Part shown: positions 44,338 through 53,043 of the stretch, one piece after another | Numbering within the stretch: the stretch's first letter is position 1 | Layout: each line of letters starts with the position of its first letter | DNA from: Psychromonas aquimarina ATCC BAA-1526 | GTDB taxonomy: Bacteria > Pseudomonadota > Gammaproteobacteria > Enterobacterales > Psychromonadaceae | NCBI RefSeq assembly: GCF_000428725.1 | Contig: NZ_KE386793.1 | Coordinates: 344,243 to 408,242 of the forward strand | Reading direction: 5' to 3' | DNA length: 64,000 bases | Notes under the pieces: generated by a model | Databases searched by the model: none | Told to the model about the DNA's origin: nothing | The model's input: the letters and a program-made list of their open reading frames with translations, nothing else | Made by a program: the position numbers and the translations under genes

Positions 44338-46260
44338 CTACTGTGATTTTCTTACCCGCAGGTACCATTCAGAGAGCAGTCGGACTTGTTTCTCTGTGTA
44401 ACCGCGCTCAGTCATACGATCCACAAAGTCTTGATGTTTCTGCTGCTCATCAGCTGAGCCTTTAGTACTGAATGAGATAACCGGTAACAGATCTTCTGTA
44501 TTGGAGAACATTTTTTTCTCTATCACTGTGCGCAGTTTCTCATAACTGTTCCAGGTCGGGTTTTTACCGTCGTTGTTGGCTCTGGCTCTAAGTACAAAAT
44601 TAACCACTTCGTTACGGAAATCTTTTGGATTACTTATACCGGCCGGTTTTTCAATTTTTTCCAGCTCCTCATTAAGCGCCGCCCGATCAAGAATCTCACC
44701 GGTTTCCGGCGCTCTGAAATCCTGATCCTGGATCCAGAAGTCGGCATAGGTAACATAGCGGTCAAAAATATTCTGGCCGTACTCGGTATAGGATTCTAAG
44801 TAAGCGGTTTGAATTTCTTTGCCGATAAAATCAACGTAGCGGGGAGCGATATGTTCTTTAATAAAGGCCAGATATTTTTCCTGCTGTTCAGTTTGAAACT
44901 GTTCCTGCTCTATCTGCTGTTCAAGTACATATAACAAGTGTACCGGGTTGGCTGCAACCTCTGTGGGATCGAAATTAAATACCTTAGACAGGATTTTAAA
45001 AGCAAAGCGTGTAGACAGACCGCTCATGCCTTCGTCAACACCGGCAGTGTCTTTATACTCTTGTATCGATTTCGCCTTAGGATCTGTATCTTTGAGGTTC
45101 TGACCGTCATAAACCTTCATTTTAGAATAGAGGTTGGAGTTCTCCGGTTCTTTAAGGCGTGACAGTATGGCAAACTTAGCGAGCATTTTAAGTGTATCCG
45201 GTGCACAGTGCGCAGAGTACAGTGAGCTGTTTTCTAACAATTTTTCATAAATTTTGACTTCTTCCGATATCTGCAGGCAGTAAGGAACTTTTACTATGTA
45301 TACCCGGTCAATGAAAGCTTCATTATTTTTGTTGTTTTTGAAAGTCTGCCATTCAGATTCATTAGAGTGAGCAAGCACCATTCCGTCAAAGGGAATTGCG
45401 CTTAACCCTTCTGTACTGTTGTAGTTACTTTCCTGAGTGGCAGTGAGCAGGGGATGCAGTACTTTAATCGGCGCCTTGAACATCTCTACAAATTCCATCA
45501 GCCCCTGGTTGGAGCGGCATAAACCACCCGAGAAGCTGTATGCATCGGGATCATTCTGCGGGAATTCTTCAAGCTGGCGAATGTCTACTTTACCAACCAG
45601 GGAAGAGATATCCTGATTGTTTTCATCGCCCGGTTCTGTTTTCGAAATTGCAATCTGGTTAAGAATAGAAGGGTAAATTTTAACCACTCTAAACTTGCTG
45701 ATATCACCATTATATTCATGTAAGCGCTTAGCTGCCCAGGGAGACATAATGGTACTGACATAACGCTTGGCAATGCCGAACTCATCTTTGAGGAGCTGCC
45801 CGTCCTGTTCCGGGTCAAATAATCCAAGTGGTGATTCAAATACCGGAGAGCCTTTAATGCAGTAGATCGGCTGTTTTTCCATCAGTGCTTTTAGTTTTTC
45901 TGCTAATGATGATTTACCGCCGCCGACCGGGCCGAGCAGATAGACTATCTGCTTTTTCTCCTCTAAGCCCTGGGCCGCGTGTTTAAAGAATGAAACAATA
46001 TTTTCAATGCATTCCTCCATCCCGTAGAAATCTTTAAAGGTGGAATAGCGTTTGATCACTTTGTTGGAAAAAATGCGGCTTAAACGCGGATCGCGTGAAG
46101 TATCTATTAGTTCCGGCTCTCCAATGGCAGTCAGCATACGCTCTGCTGCGGAGGCATAAGCACCGGGATCTTTTCTGCACAGAGCCAGATACTCTTGAAT
46201 TGACATTTCTTCTTCTTTGACAGTTTCGTAACGCTGGCGGTAATTATCGAAAATACTCAT
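44338..46260 (-). CDS. yeaG: PrkA-type serine protein kinase YeaG
   Basis: This 640-aa protein carries an N-terminal PrkA AAA domain (about 20-380) with Walker A GPVGGGKSS near 109. A C-terminal kinase-like domain (about 400-640) follows. The conserved VYIVKVPYCLQ and GLSTRFAFKILSKV segments identify the family. The 640-residue length matches enterobacterial YeaG. Recent work on Bacillus PrkA points to AAA-protease-like activity, so kinase function may not be its only activity. It is the first gene of the operon with yeaH and spoVR; GGGG lies before the ATG. RpoS or nitrogen control is inferred from E. coli. Confidence 0.95.
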   Translation of the reverse strand: MSIFDNYRQRYETVKEEEMSIQEYLALCRKDPGAYASAAERMLTAIGEPELIDTSRDPRLSRIFSNKVIKRYSTFKDFYGMEECIENIVSFFKHAAQGLEEKKQIVYLLGPVGGGKSSLAEKLKALMEKQPIYCIKGSPVFESPLGLFDPEQDGQLLKDEFGIAKRYVSTIMSPWAAKRLHEYNGDISKFRVVKIYPSILNQIAISKTEPGDENNQDISSLVGKVDIRQLEEFPQNDPDAYSFSGGLCRSNQGLMEFVEMFKAPIKVLHPLLTATQESNYNSTEGLSAIPFDGMVLAHSNESEWQTFKNNKNNEAFIDRVYIVKVPYCLQISEEVKIYEKLLENSSLYSAHCAPDTLKMLAKFAILSRLKEPENSNLYSKMKVYDGQNLKDTDPKAKSIQEYKDTAGVDEGMSGLSTRFAFKILSKVFNFDPTEVAANPVHLLYVLEQQIEQEQFQTEQQEKYLAFIKEHIAPRYVDFIGKEIQTAYLESYTEYGQNIFDRYVTYADFWIQDQDFRAPETGEILDRAALNEELEKIEKPAGISNPKDFRNEVVNFVLRARANNDGKNPTWNSYEKLRTVIEKKMFSNTEDLLPVISFSTKGSADEQQKHQDFVDRMTERGYTEKQVRLLSEWYLRVRKSQ

Positions 46261-46897
46261 AGTTTACCCCTAGACCTATTAACCATGGCAGTGACTGAAA
46301 ACTCCCTGATTTTTCTACTGTTGATCTTTTATCAGTCGCAGTCCCCTTGAGCGACGATAGCGTGTATCGCTATTTTGTTACCCTAGGTTAAGAATAGTCA
46401 AAATTTTGAAGGAGTTACCGTTATTTTGTAAAATAAATCAGAATTGTTGCCGTAGTCACTTGTTACTGTGATTTATTATTTATGCTGGAGCGTTAACTTT
46501 AATTTCTAATATTGATTAAACAACAGCTGCCGGGCGCCTGTTTGTGCAGGAGAGTCCGCTGCCGGTGAAAATGATAGCGCTGAAGTTTGAATACCGCCTG
46601 AGTTTTTTCTCAGGTTAAATATTTATGAGAAAAAATTATTATTTGACTTTCTCCGGATAAGGAAACTTTACTGCAGTCTGCTGACTTTTCATCTTGAAGT
46701 ATCATGGGTATAAAGCCGGAACAGAGGTCAAACCTGTTTATCAGACAGGCATTTTCAGTGCTCTATTAACAGGTGGAAAAGAGCGCCGGAAAAAGTCTGT
46801 TTTTTTATTAAATATCCTGAAAAAACCATGGGGTCAGCAGTGATTATGGGGTAAACTTTGCTCACATTTTTGACCATCCATTATTAGGAAAAATTCA
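46261..46897. promoter_or_regulatory. 640-bp divergent region with structured ybjL leader
   Basis: It holds the promoters of yeaG (leftward) and ybjL (rightward); no gene is seen. The right half (about 46,520-46,810) is rich in hairpins. One is CCTG/CAGG at 46,537-46,550. Another is CCTGAG-TTTTTT-CTCAGG at 46,597-46,614. A nested structure has CAGAC (46,742) pairing with GTCTG (46,795) around GCTCT/AGAGC and ends in seven T residues (46,800-46,806). GGAGAG (46,549), GCTGAAG (46,579) and CTCAGG (46,609) occur in the order seen in glycine riboswitch aptamers, but the match is partial. Confidence 0.45.
46742..46806 (+). terminator. Terminator-like structure in the ybjL leader
   Basis: CAGAC/GTCTG closes a structure with inner stem GCTCT/AGAGC and is followed by seven T residues, about 90 bp before the ybjL start. 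A terminator here would imply attenuation of ybjL. Confidence 0.45.
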
Positions 46898-48580
46898 GTG
46901 AACATTGACGTCGCGATCCTGTTATCAAAAAACGATATTTTATTATTGTTTGTTGTTTTAACATTAGGGTTATTAGTCGCGAAATTACATATCGGAAGCT
47001 TCCAGATCGGCAGCTCCATCGGTGTGCTCTTAGCCGCCATTTTTATCGGCCATCTTGGTTATTCATTTACTCCCGAAGCATTAAATATTGGTTTTATGCT
47101 GTTTATTTTTTGTGTCGGTTTAGAGGCCGGACCCAATTTTTTCGGTATTTTTCTGCGAGACGGTAAACACTACCTGCTGTTAGTTTTAGTGGTATTGATT
47201 TCTGCGGTCGGACTGACCTTTATGACCAGCCATTATTTAAATCTCGATTACGGTTTATCGACCGGTATGATGGCCGGCTCGCTGACCGCAACGCCTGTTT
47301 TAGTGGGGGCAAAAGATGCTATAAATTCCGGCTTAGTGCAGCTCCCGGAGGGGATCAGCTATAAGAAGGTTATTGATAACCTGAGTGTCGGTTATGCGCT
47401 TTCCTATCTGATAGGATTAACCAGCTTAATTATTTTTGCACGCCTGCTGCCGAGATTACAGAAACAGAATCTCCAGGATTGTGCGCAGCAGATTGCCAAA
47501 GAGCGCGGTATTGGCGGTGCTGGAAAACGTAAAGTTTATCTACCTATTATTCGTGCATATCGTGTTGATTCAGAACTGATTGACTGGACAGATGGAAAAA
47601 ACTTACGCGAACTGGGTATTCACCGTAAAACCGGTTGTCATATTGAACGTATTCGCCGTAACGGTATTTTAGCAAATCCTGATGGTAATTATATACTGCA
47701 GCAGGGCGATGAAATAGCTTTGGTAGGTTATCCGGACAGCCATGCTAGATTAGATCCCAGCTTTAGAAACGGTAAAGAGGTTTTTGATCGGGACCTGCTG
47801 GATCTGCGTATTGTTGAGGAAGAGATCGTCGTTAAGAATGATAACATCGCCGATAAACGACTTTCTGAGCTTAATCTTTCACAGTACGGCTGTTTTTTAA
47901 ACCGGGTAGTGCGCGCGCAGATCGAGATGCCCATAGAGCATGATATTATGCTTTCTAAAGGTGATATTCTACAGGTCAGCGGAGAGAAAAGCCGGGTTCA
48001 CTCCCTGGCGAATAAAATTGGTTTTATTTCTATTCATAGCCAGGTCTCTGATTTACTCGCTTTTTGTAGTTTTTTTATCTTTGGTCTGATGTTCGGTATG
48101 GTAACTATGACCTTTGGTCACCTTACCTTTGGGCTCGGCAGCGCTGTTGGTTTGTTGATTTCAGGCATCACCCTGGGCTTTCTGCGGGCTAATCACCCGA
48201 CCTTTGGTTATGTACCTCAGGGGGCGTTAAACATGATGAAAAACTTAGGGTTACTGGTATTTATGGTGGGCATAGGTTTAAGCGCCGGCAGTAATGTATT
48301 TGAGTTTTTTGCCGAGTCAGGTTTTAAAATACTGGCCGCAGCTATGGTTGTGAGTATTATTCCTGTGTTTTTAGCTTATCTGTTCGGCGCATACCTGCTC
48401 AATATGAACCGTGCGCTGCTGATTGGTGCTATTATTGGTGCCCGCACCTGTGCACCTGCTATGGATATAGTTAATGATCATACACGCAGCAGCATTCCTG
48501 CTTTAGGTTATGCCGGTACCTATGCAATTGCCAATGTATTAATGACCGTCGCTGGTACAGTCATGATCCTGTTATCTTAA
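46898..48580 (+). CDS. ybjL: YbjL, AspT/YidE-family transporter
   Basis: This is a 560-aa inner-membrane protein, almost the same length as E. coli YbjL (561) and closely similar along it ([11 protein letters not shown] near 68, [46 protein letters not shown]). Two groups of about five helices flank two TrkA-C-like domains (about 205-375) that bind small ligands. The family contains the aspartate:alanine antiporter AspT; the substrate of YbjL is uncertain. The start is GTG with AGGA upstream. The long structured leader suggests a regulated transcript. Confidence 0.95.
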   Translation: MNIDVAILLSKNDILLLFVVLTLGLLVAKLHIGSFQIGSSIGVLLAAIFIGHLGYSFTPEALNIGFMLFIFCVGLEAGPNFFGIFLRDGKHYLLLVLVVLISAVGLTFMTSHYLNLDYGLSTGMMAGSLTATPVLVGAKDAINSGLVQLPEGISYKKVIDNLSVGYALSYLIGLTSLIIFARLLPRLQKQNLQDCAQQIAKERGIGGAGKRKVYLPIIRAYRVDSELIDWTDGKNLRELGIHRKTGCHIERIRRNGILANPDGNYILQQGDEIALVGYPDSHARLDPSFRNGKEVFDRDLLDLRIVEEEIVVKNDNIADKRLSELNLSQYGCFLNRVVRAQIEMPIEHDIMLSKGDILQVSGEKSRVHSLANKIGFISIHSQVSDLLAFCSFFIFGLMFGMVTMTFGHLTFGLGSAVGLLISGITLGFLRANHPTFGYVPQGALNMMKNLGLLVFMVGIGLSAGSNVFEFFAESGFKILAAAMVVSIIPVFLAYLFGAYLLNMNRALLIGAIIGARTCAPAMDIVNDHTRSSIPALGYAGTYAIANVLMTVAGTVMILLS

Positions 48581-48760
48581 GTTTTTTTCAAATAGTGCGG
48601 CCTGGAGTATATCGGCTTATTCCAGGCCTGCTGCGCAGGCGCTTTAAAAGTCAGATCTCAATTCCCTGACACAATGCTTAACATCCGACTAAATCATTGA
48701 ATATCTGCCTGATCTAACTTATTGTGTAATAGTTATTGGGTTATGGGGCAAGGAGCTTTT

Positions 48761-49519
48761 ATGAATATCTTCGGTCGGTCGCATAGTCCATTTTTAATTA
48801 TTTTACTGATGCTCTCTTTCCCTGGTTATGCCCGCGACTTCACTATTATCGCCAGCCCGCAGGCTCCGCACAAATTCAGTGAAGAGGGAACCGTTAAGGG
48901 AATTGATGTCGAAGTTATTTCTCATGTGATGGACCGCCTTGATGTAAAGTATAAAATCAGACTGATTAAGTCTGCGGCCCGGATTATTCAGGAAGCTAAA
49001 TCCGGCAGAGCCGATATGGTGCTGCTTTTCTCCAGGAAAAAATCGCGTATGGATTATCTGATCTACCCGAATGAATCCTATATTGATATCAGCTGGAATT
49101 TTTTTATTCTTAAAGAAAACTCAGGCTCCATAACTTATAACAGCTTTGAGGATTTAAAAGGGTTAAAAGTCGGTATTACCAATGATATTTCCTATACGCC
49201 GGAATTTCATAATTCAGGTCTTGATTTTGATGATGTTTCACAAAATCACCTGCAGATAAAAAAACTGCTCGGAAAGCGCATCGATATTGTTCCTCTTAAT
49301 ACCATAAGCACTCTGTATGAAGCAAAAAAGCTGGGATACAGCCGCAGATTAGCCTATCTGCCAAAAGCGCTTAAATCTAAACCCTATTACAATGTATTTC
49401 CTATTGCGTCACAGCATCCGGATAAGCACAGGGTGATGGCGCAATATGATCAGATTATTCGTGATCTTAAAGAGGAACAGATAATTGCCGGAATATTAGA
49501 TAAATATTTAATGGACTGA
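48761..49519 (+). CDS. Periplasmic substrate-binding protein, SBP_bac_3-like (orphan)
   Basis: This is a 252-aa protein from the ATG at 48,761, chosen because AAGGAG lies just upstream; a longer frame begins with a TTG at 48,722. A signal peptide (about 1-23, ending G-Y-A-R) precedes FTIIASPQAPHKF. The family-3 binding fold is visible: GIDVEVISHVMDRL, then RADMVLLFSRKKSRMDYLIYP and DLKGLKVGITNDISY. No transport genes adjoin. It is the third stand-alone binding protein in the window but lacks the PWKRG motif of the other two. The ligand is unknown. Confidence 0.82.
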   Translation: MNIFGRSHSPFLIILLMLSFPGYARDFTIIASPQAPHKFSEEGTVKGIDVEVISHVMDRLDVKYKIRLIKSAARIIQEAKSGRADMVLLFSRKKSRMDYLIYPNESYIDISWNFFILKENSGSITYNSFEDLKGLKVGITNDISYTPEFHNSGLDFDDVSQNHLQIKKLLGKRIDIVPLNTISTLYEAKKLGYSRRLAYLPKALKSKPYYNVFPIASQHPDKHRVMAQYDQIIRDLKEEQIIAGILDKYLMD

Positions 49520-49636
49520 CCGTTTTAGCCTTAGTTGCGAGCTGCACTACTTAGCTGTTTAAATCTGCTTTCTAAACTTTGCAGTTTTGATAAACAGCTG
49601 TGTGCTTTATAATGCCTGCAAAAAGGAAATATTATT

Positions 49637-50254
49637 ATGTCAAATGCAGATACCCTGGTCATATTAGATTTTGAAACAACCGGGCTGTCGCCCGATATGG
49701 GGGATCGCGCCATTGAAATAGGAGCGGTGCTGCTTGAAAACGGACAGGTAACAGATCGTTTTCAAGAGTTAATGAATCCCGGCATCTCTGTCAGCGGATT
49801 TATTGAAGGTTTTACCGGTATCAGCAATGCAATGCTTAAAGATGCGTCTCCATGTGCAGATGTTATGCACCGCTTTGCTGATTTTATCGCTGATCATAAT
49901 CTGGTTGCCCATAATGCGTCATTTGATAAACGTTTTCTGGATGCTGAATTAAAACGCATCTCTAGGAATTATTCCGGCCGGTTTGTCTGCTCAATGCTGC
50001 TGGCGCGAAGACTTTTTCAAAACGCACCGAATCATAAGTTAGCAACATTAGTTGAGTACACAAATGCCGCCGCTGATGATGCTCTTTTTCACCGTGCTTT
50101 ATATGACTCTGAAATGACAGCTAAAGTGTGGCTGGCAATGCTGGGGGATATTCAGCAGCGTTATGCTATTGAAAATATCCCCTTTGAACTGCTTTATAAG
50201 TTAACGAAAACACCCGCTAAATCCGTAGATAAATTACTCTCCAGCTGGAAATAA
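49637..50254 (+). CDS. DnaQ-like 3'-5' exonuclease
   Basis: This 205-aa protein has the DEDDh exonuclease motifs: Exo I with DFETTG near 10-15, Exo II with NASFDKRFL near 94-102, and Exo III with HRALYDSEM near 152. Four acidic residues bind two Mg2+ ions and the His activates water. It is not fused to a polymerase and is not the replicative DnaQ subunit, which is longer. Stand-alone members trim DNA or RNA ends. AAGGAAA precedes the ATG. It is convergent with guaD and shares a terminator. Confidence 0.9.
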   Translation: MSNADTLVILDFETTGLSPDMGDRAIEIGAVLLENGQVTDRFQELMNPGISVSGFIEGFTGISNAMLKDASPCADVMHRFADFIADHNLVAHNASFDKRFLDAELKRISRNYSGRFVCSMLLARRLFQNAPNHKLATLVEYTNAAADDALFHRALYDSEMTAKVWLAMLGDIQQRYAIENIPFELLYKLTKTPAKSVDKLLSSWK

Positions 50255-50270
50255 ACGCATCTGCACAAAA

Positions 50271-50303
50271 AGACAGGAAGCTGCTGTTTCTTGCTTCCTG
50301 TCT
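50271..50303. terminator. Bidirectional terminator
   Basis: A perfect 11-bp stem AGACAGGAAGC/GCTTCCTGTCT with an 11-base loop lies between the convergent exonuclease and guanine deaminase genes. Confidence 0.8.
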
Positions 50304-50319
50304 AAATAGTCTGAGCAAA

Positions 50320-51786
50320 TTATTTTTTATAGACCTCGCGGCCGCTGACCACTGCCGCCGCGATATTACGATCATCACCGAGCATCATGAGTGCAAATAA
50401 TTTTTCTGCCAGCTGAGCTAACTCATCTTGTTTCTGCTCTTCAATAGTATTCATACGCAGTGTCTGAAGCGGCGTAGCTTTCCAGTCAAGAACAATAAAG
50501 TCGGCCTCATGACCCGGGGCTAAGCTGCCGATTTTATCGTCTAAATAAAGTGCTTTTGCACCGCCTAAGGTTGCCTGGTAAAAGCCTTCAAAAGCAGAAA
50601 GAGCCATGATTTTATCTCTGCCGTTCTGCTGTAGTAAAACTACTTTATAAGCTTCATTAAGTGTCTGCAGCATAGAGAAACTGGTACCTGCACCGACATC
50701 TGTACCCATACCTATACGCACTGGACGCTGCGCCTGTTTTGCTTCGCGAAGCTTGAATAAGCCGCTGCCTAGAAACAGATTTGAGGTCGGACAGAATGCA
50801 ATCGCCGCACCGTGATCATGGAGCTCCTGGAAATCAGTTTCATCGAGGTGAATACCATGGGCAAAAACGCTGCGCCGCCCGGTTAATCCAGCCTGGCTGT
50901 ATACATCTAAATAACTTGCTGCTTCCGGAAACAGGGATTCAACCCATTTAATTTCGCCTAAATTTTCAGACAGGTGGGTGTGCATATATACCGTCGGGTA
51001 CTGCGCTTTTAATTGTCCGGCTAAACTTAACTGCTCCGGTGTAGAGGTCGGAGCGAAACGCGGCGTAATACTATAAAGTGCCCGGCCTTTTTTATGCCAT
51101 TTTTCGATTAAGGTTTTACTTTCCTGGTAGCTGCTCTGCGCTGTGTCTGTTAAATAATCCGGCGCATTACGATCCATCATTACCTTACCGGCGATCATGC
51201 GCATATTTAACCGTTCAGACTGCTCAAACAAGGCATTAACTGATTCTGGATGAACGCTGCCGAATACTAACGCGGTTGTTGTGCCGCTGCTCAGCAGCTG
51301 ATCAATAAAAGTTTCTGCCATGCTGTCGGCATAGCTTTTGTCGGCATATTTTTTTTCTGTAGGAAAAGTATATTTATCAAGCCATTGTAATAACTGTTCG
51401 CCGTAAGCACCGATCATTTCGGCTTGAGGAAAGTGAATATGGGTATCAATAAAGCCGGGCATAATCAGTTTACCCTGATAGCTTTGGTTGATTTTGATGC
51501 TTTCACCTTTTTTTTCGAATTTTTTAATCAGCTGCTGATAATCGCCGACATCACTTACCTTGCCGTTTTTAATGATTAATAAACCATCTGCATAATAGCG
51601 AACTGCATCTGTGATGGCTGCGGTGGTACTTGGATCTTCGACAAAATATAAAATAGATGCCCGGTAAGCGCCGCTTTCCGCTGTTTGTAAAAATTCGGGC
51701 TGTTTATAATTAAATTGTGCCGCAGCGGCTGTAAAACTGAGAAGCAGCAGTAGACATGCTGAAAGAGCTGTTGTTATTAGTTTCAT
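50320..51786 (-). CDS. guaD: Guanine deaminase with N-terminal signal peptide
   Basis: This 488-aa amidohydrolase has the zinc-binding set of guanine deaminases: DTHIHFPQ near 113-120, MHTHLSE near 268, FAHGIHL near 307 and GMGTDVGAG near 361, plus the CPTSNLFLGSG substrate loop near 331. The reaction is guanine to xanthine plus ammonia. The first about 23 residues (Lys, then a hydrophobic run ending A-A-A-A-Q) form a clear signal peptide, which is unusual because GuaD is normally cytoplasmic. GGGAT before the ATG supports this start. There are no purine-catabolism neighbours. Confidence 0.92.
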   Translation of the reverse strand: MKLITTALSACLLLLLSFTAAAAQFNYKQPEFLQTAESGAYRASILYFVEDPSTTAAITDAVRYYADGLLIIKNGKVSDVGDYQQLIKKFEKKGESIKINQSYQGKLIMPGFIDTHIHFPQAEMIGAYGEQLLQWLDKYTFPTEKKYADKSYADSMAETFIDQLLSSGTTTALVFGSVHPESVNALFEQSERLNMRMIAGKVMMDRNAPDYLTDTAQSSYQESKTLIEKWHKKGRALYSITPRFAPTSTPEQLSLAGQLKAQYPTVYMHTHLSENLGEIKWVESLFPEAASYLDVYSQAGLTGRRSVFAHGIHLDETDFQELHDHGAAIAFCPTSNLFLGSGLFKLREAKQAQRPVRIGMGTDVGAGTSFSMLQTLNEAYKVVLLQQNGRDKIMALSAFEGFYQATLGGAKALYLDDKIGSLAPGHEADFIVLDWKATPLQTLRMNTIEEQKQDELAQLAEKLFALMMLGDDRNIAAAVVSGREVYKK

Positions 51787-51967
51787 TATGGATCCCTTTT
51801 GTTTAATTAAAGCAAAATCTACAGGGCATTTTTTATGCCAGTTTTTCAGTTCTAGTGTTTTAAAGGGATGAGAGTTAACGTATTAAAATTATTGGCTTTA
51901 TTTCATGCTCTATCTGCTCGTAAAGGGGCATGAGTGGATCTCTATGGTGCATAAAAAGGGCATTTTT

Positions 51968-52516
51968 TTATTCAGTCGTTTCACTTTGCTGATTAAGCCA
52001 TATTAGAATATCTGCGCGGTATTCTCTCTGCTTTGGCTGCGAGTCCTGCCGGATGTTGTCTATAAACTTAATTTTTGTTAATGAAATAAAGTAACTTTGC
52101 GCACCGAACTGGAAAGCGTTTTGTTCATTAAGTTTAAGCTCAATACGCTGCTGATTAACAGAGAAATACAGTTTTTTGTCTTTAAGCTGCAGATGTGCCA
52201 TATACTGACCGCTGCCGGTGTTTAATGCAAAACTATGCAGTGCATTGGCTGCATAAAAAAAGATTAAATCACCTCGCCCGTTATTAATCTGCCGGAACAG
52301 TATTGGCCCGGTTGGCGTATACGCCGTATATACATGTTTGGTACATTCTTTACAAACAGGCACAGCAACATCTTTTACCCAGTCACTAATTAAGCGCTGC
52401 GAGAAATATAAACCGCCGTTCTCAAAAGTGAACTGATTCTTAGGTTGAAACTCCTTTGCCGGACCGCAGGCGCACAGTAAAATCAGGCTGAAAAGTAACT
52501 GCAGTTGTATTCTCAC
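51968..52516 (-). CDS. Hypothetical lipoprotein, 182 aa
   Basis: The GTG start at 52,516 is supported by AAAGGA 8 nt upstream. A signal sequence ends in a lipobox, LLCAC, near residue 16, so the mature protein should be lipidated. The rest is beta-rich with a CKEC motif near 60 (VCKECTKHVY) and no recognised domain. The last residue pair before the stop is T-E. The CxxC could bind a metal or form a disulfide. It lies alone between guaD and the NSS transporter gene. Confidence 0.75.
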   Translation of the reverse strand: MRIQLQLLFSLILLCACGPAKEFQPKNQFTFENGGLYFSQRLISDWVKDVAVPVCKECTKHVYTAYTPTGPILFRQINNGRGDLIFFYAANALHSFALNTGSGQYMAHLQLKDKKLYFSVNQQRIELKLNEQNAFQFGAQSYFISLTKIKFIDNIRQDSQPKQREYRADILIWLNQQSETTE

Positions 52517-52760
52517 TGTGCATTCCTTTTATGTTTTTTTGCGGGATTAATAAATGATAGACCTGCCTTTAAGCTATGTGTGAAAGCTGTTGATCTTTTT
52601 ATTTTTTCTGTCGAACTGCTCAAAAATAAAACAGAGCTGATTGTATTGTTTTGAGCATAGGAAAACAGATGCAGGAATGAATGAAATAATGAAGAAGTGA
52701 GCTGTCTGCTTATTATTGATATAAAGGTACCTGCTGGAACCTTTGCTTTATCTTAGATTT

Positions 52761-52946
52761 TTACTGCTGTGCTGTTTTTCTTAAATTACGGACTTTTTTG
52801 ACTAAATTTTTCTGTTTTAATTTTTTTGATCTAAGTGCAATGTCTTCAAGTCTTAACTGGCCTTCAACTCTACATATTCTCTTTTCAGTGTTTACTAAGG
52901 GACGTTTTTTTGCCTGTAACGGGCGTAGTGCTGCTTCATGTAACAT
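52761..52946 (-). CDS. Doubtful small basic ORF, 61 aa
   Basis: The frame encodes a very basic, Lys/Arg/Leu-rich peptide (ALRSKKLKQKNLVKKVRN). Evidence against it is the lack of a ribosome site and the strong terminator immediately upstream, which leaves little room for a promoter. It is listed only because it is the sole open frame in the gap. Confidence 0.22.
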   Translation of the reverse strand: MLHEAALRPLQAKKRPLVNTEKRICRVEGQLRLEDIALRSKKLKQKNLVKKVRNLRKTAQQ

Positions 52947-52970
52947 AAAAATTAAGGCTCGCTGGAAATA

Positions 52971-53001
52971 GGAAAAAAACAGCGGTGACAGTACCGCTGT
53001 T
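52971..53001 (-). terminator. Terminator of the NSS transporter gene
   Basis: On the minus strand, AACAGCGGT/ACCGCTGTT (9 bp, 6-base loop) is followed by a run of seven T residues. It ends the transporter transcript. Confidence 0.9.
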
Positions 53002-53043
53002 ATCTGAAAATGATATTCCCTCTGTCAGGAGGAAACTGCTTTT

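Larger units (their letters stand above)
52517..53043. other. Intergenic region with a terminator and one doubtful small ORF
   Basis: Apart from the terminator at 52,971-53,001 and the doubtful 61-aa frame at 52,761-52,946, nothing is recognised. The stretch 52,540-52,750 is AT-rich and featureless. Confidence 0.4.

Noticed and set aside
46318..46329. CTGTTGATCTTT, matching 12 bases of the MITE terminal repeat; another match at 52,587-52,598
   Set aside because: Neither has a second inverted copy nearby nor the outer AGGGT bases, so remnants of the element cannot be claimed.
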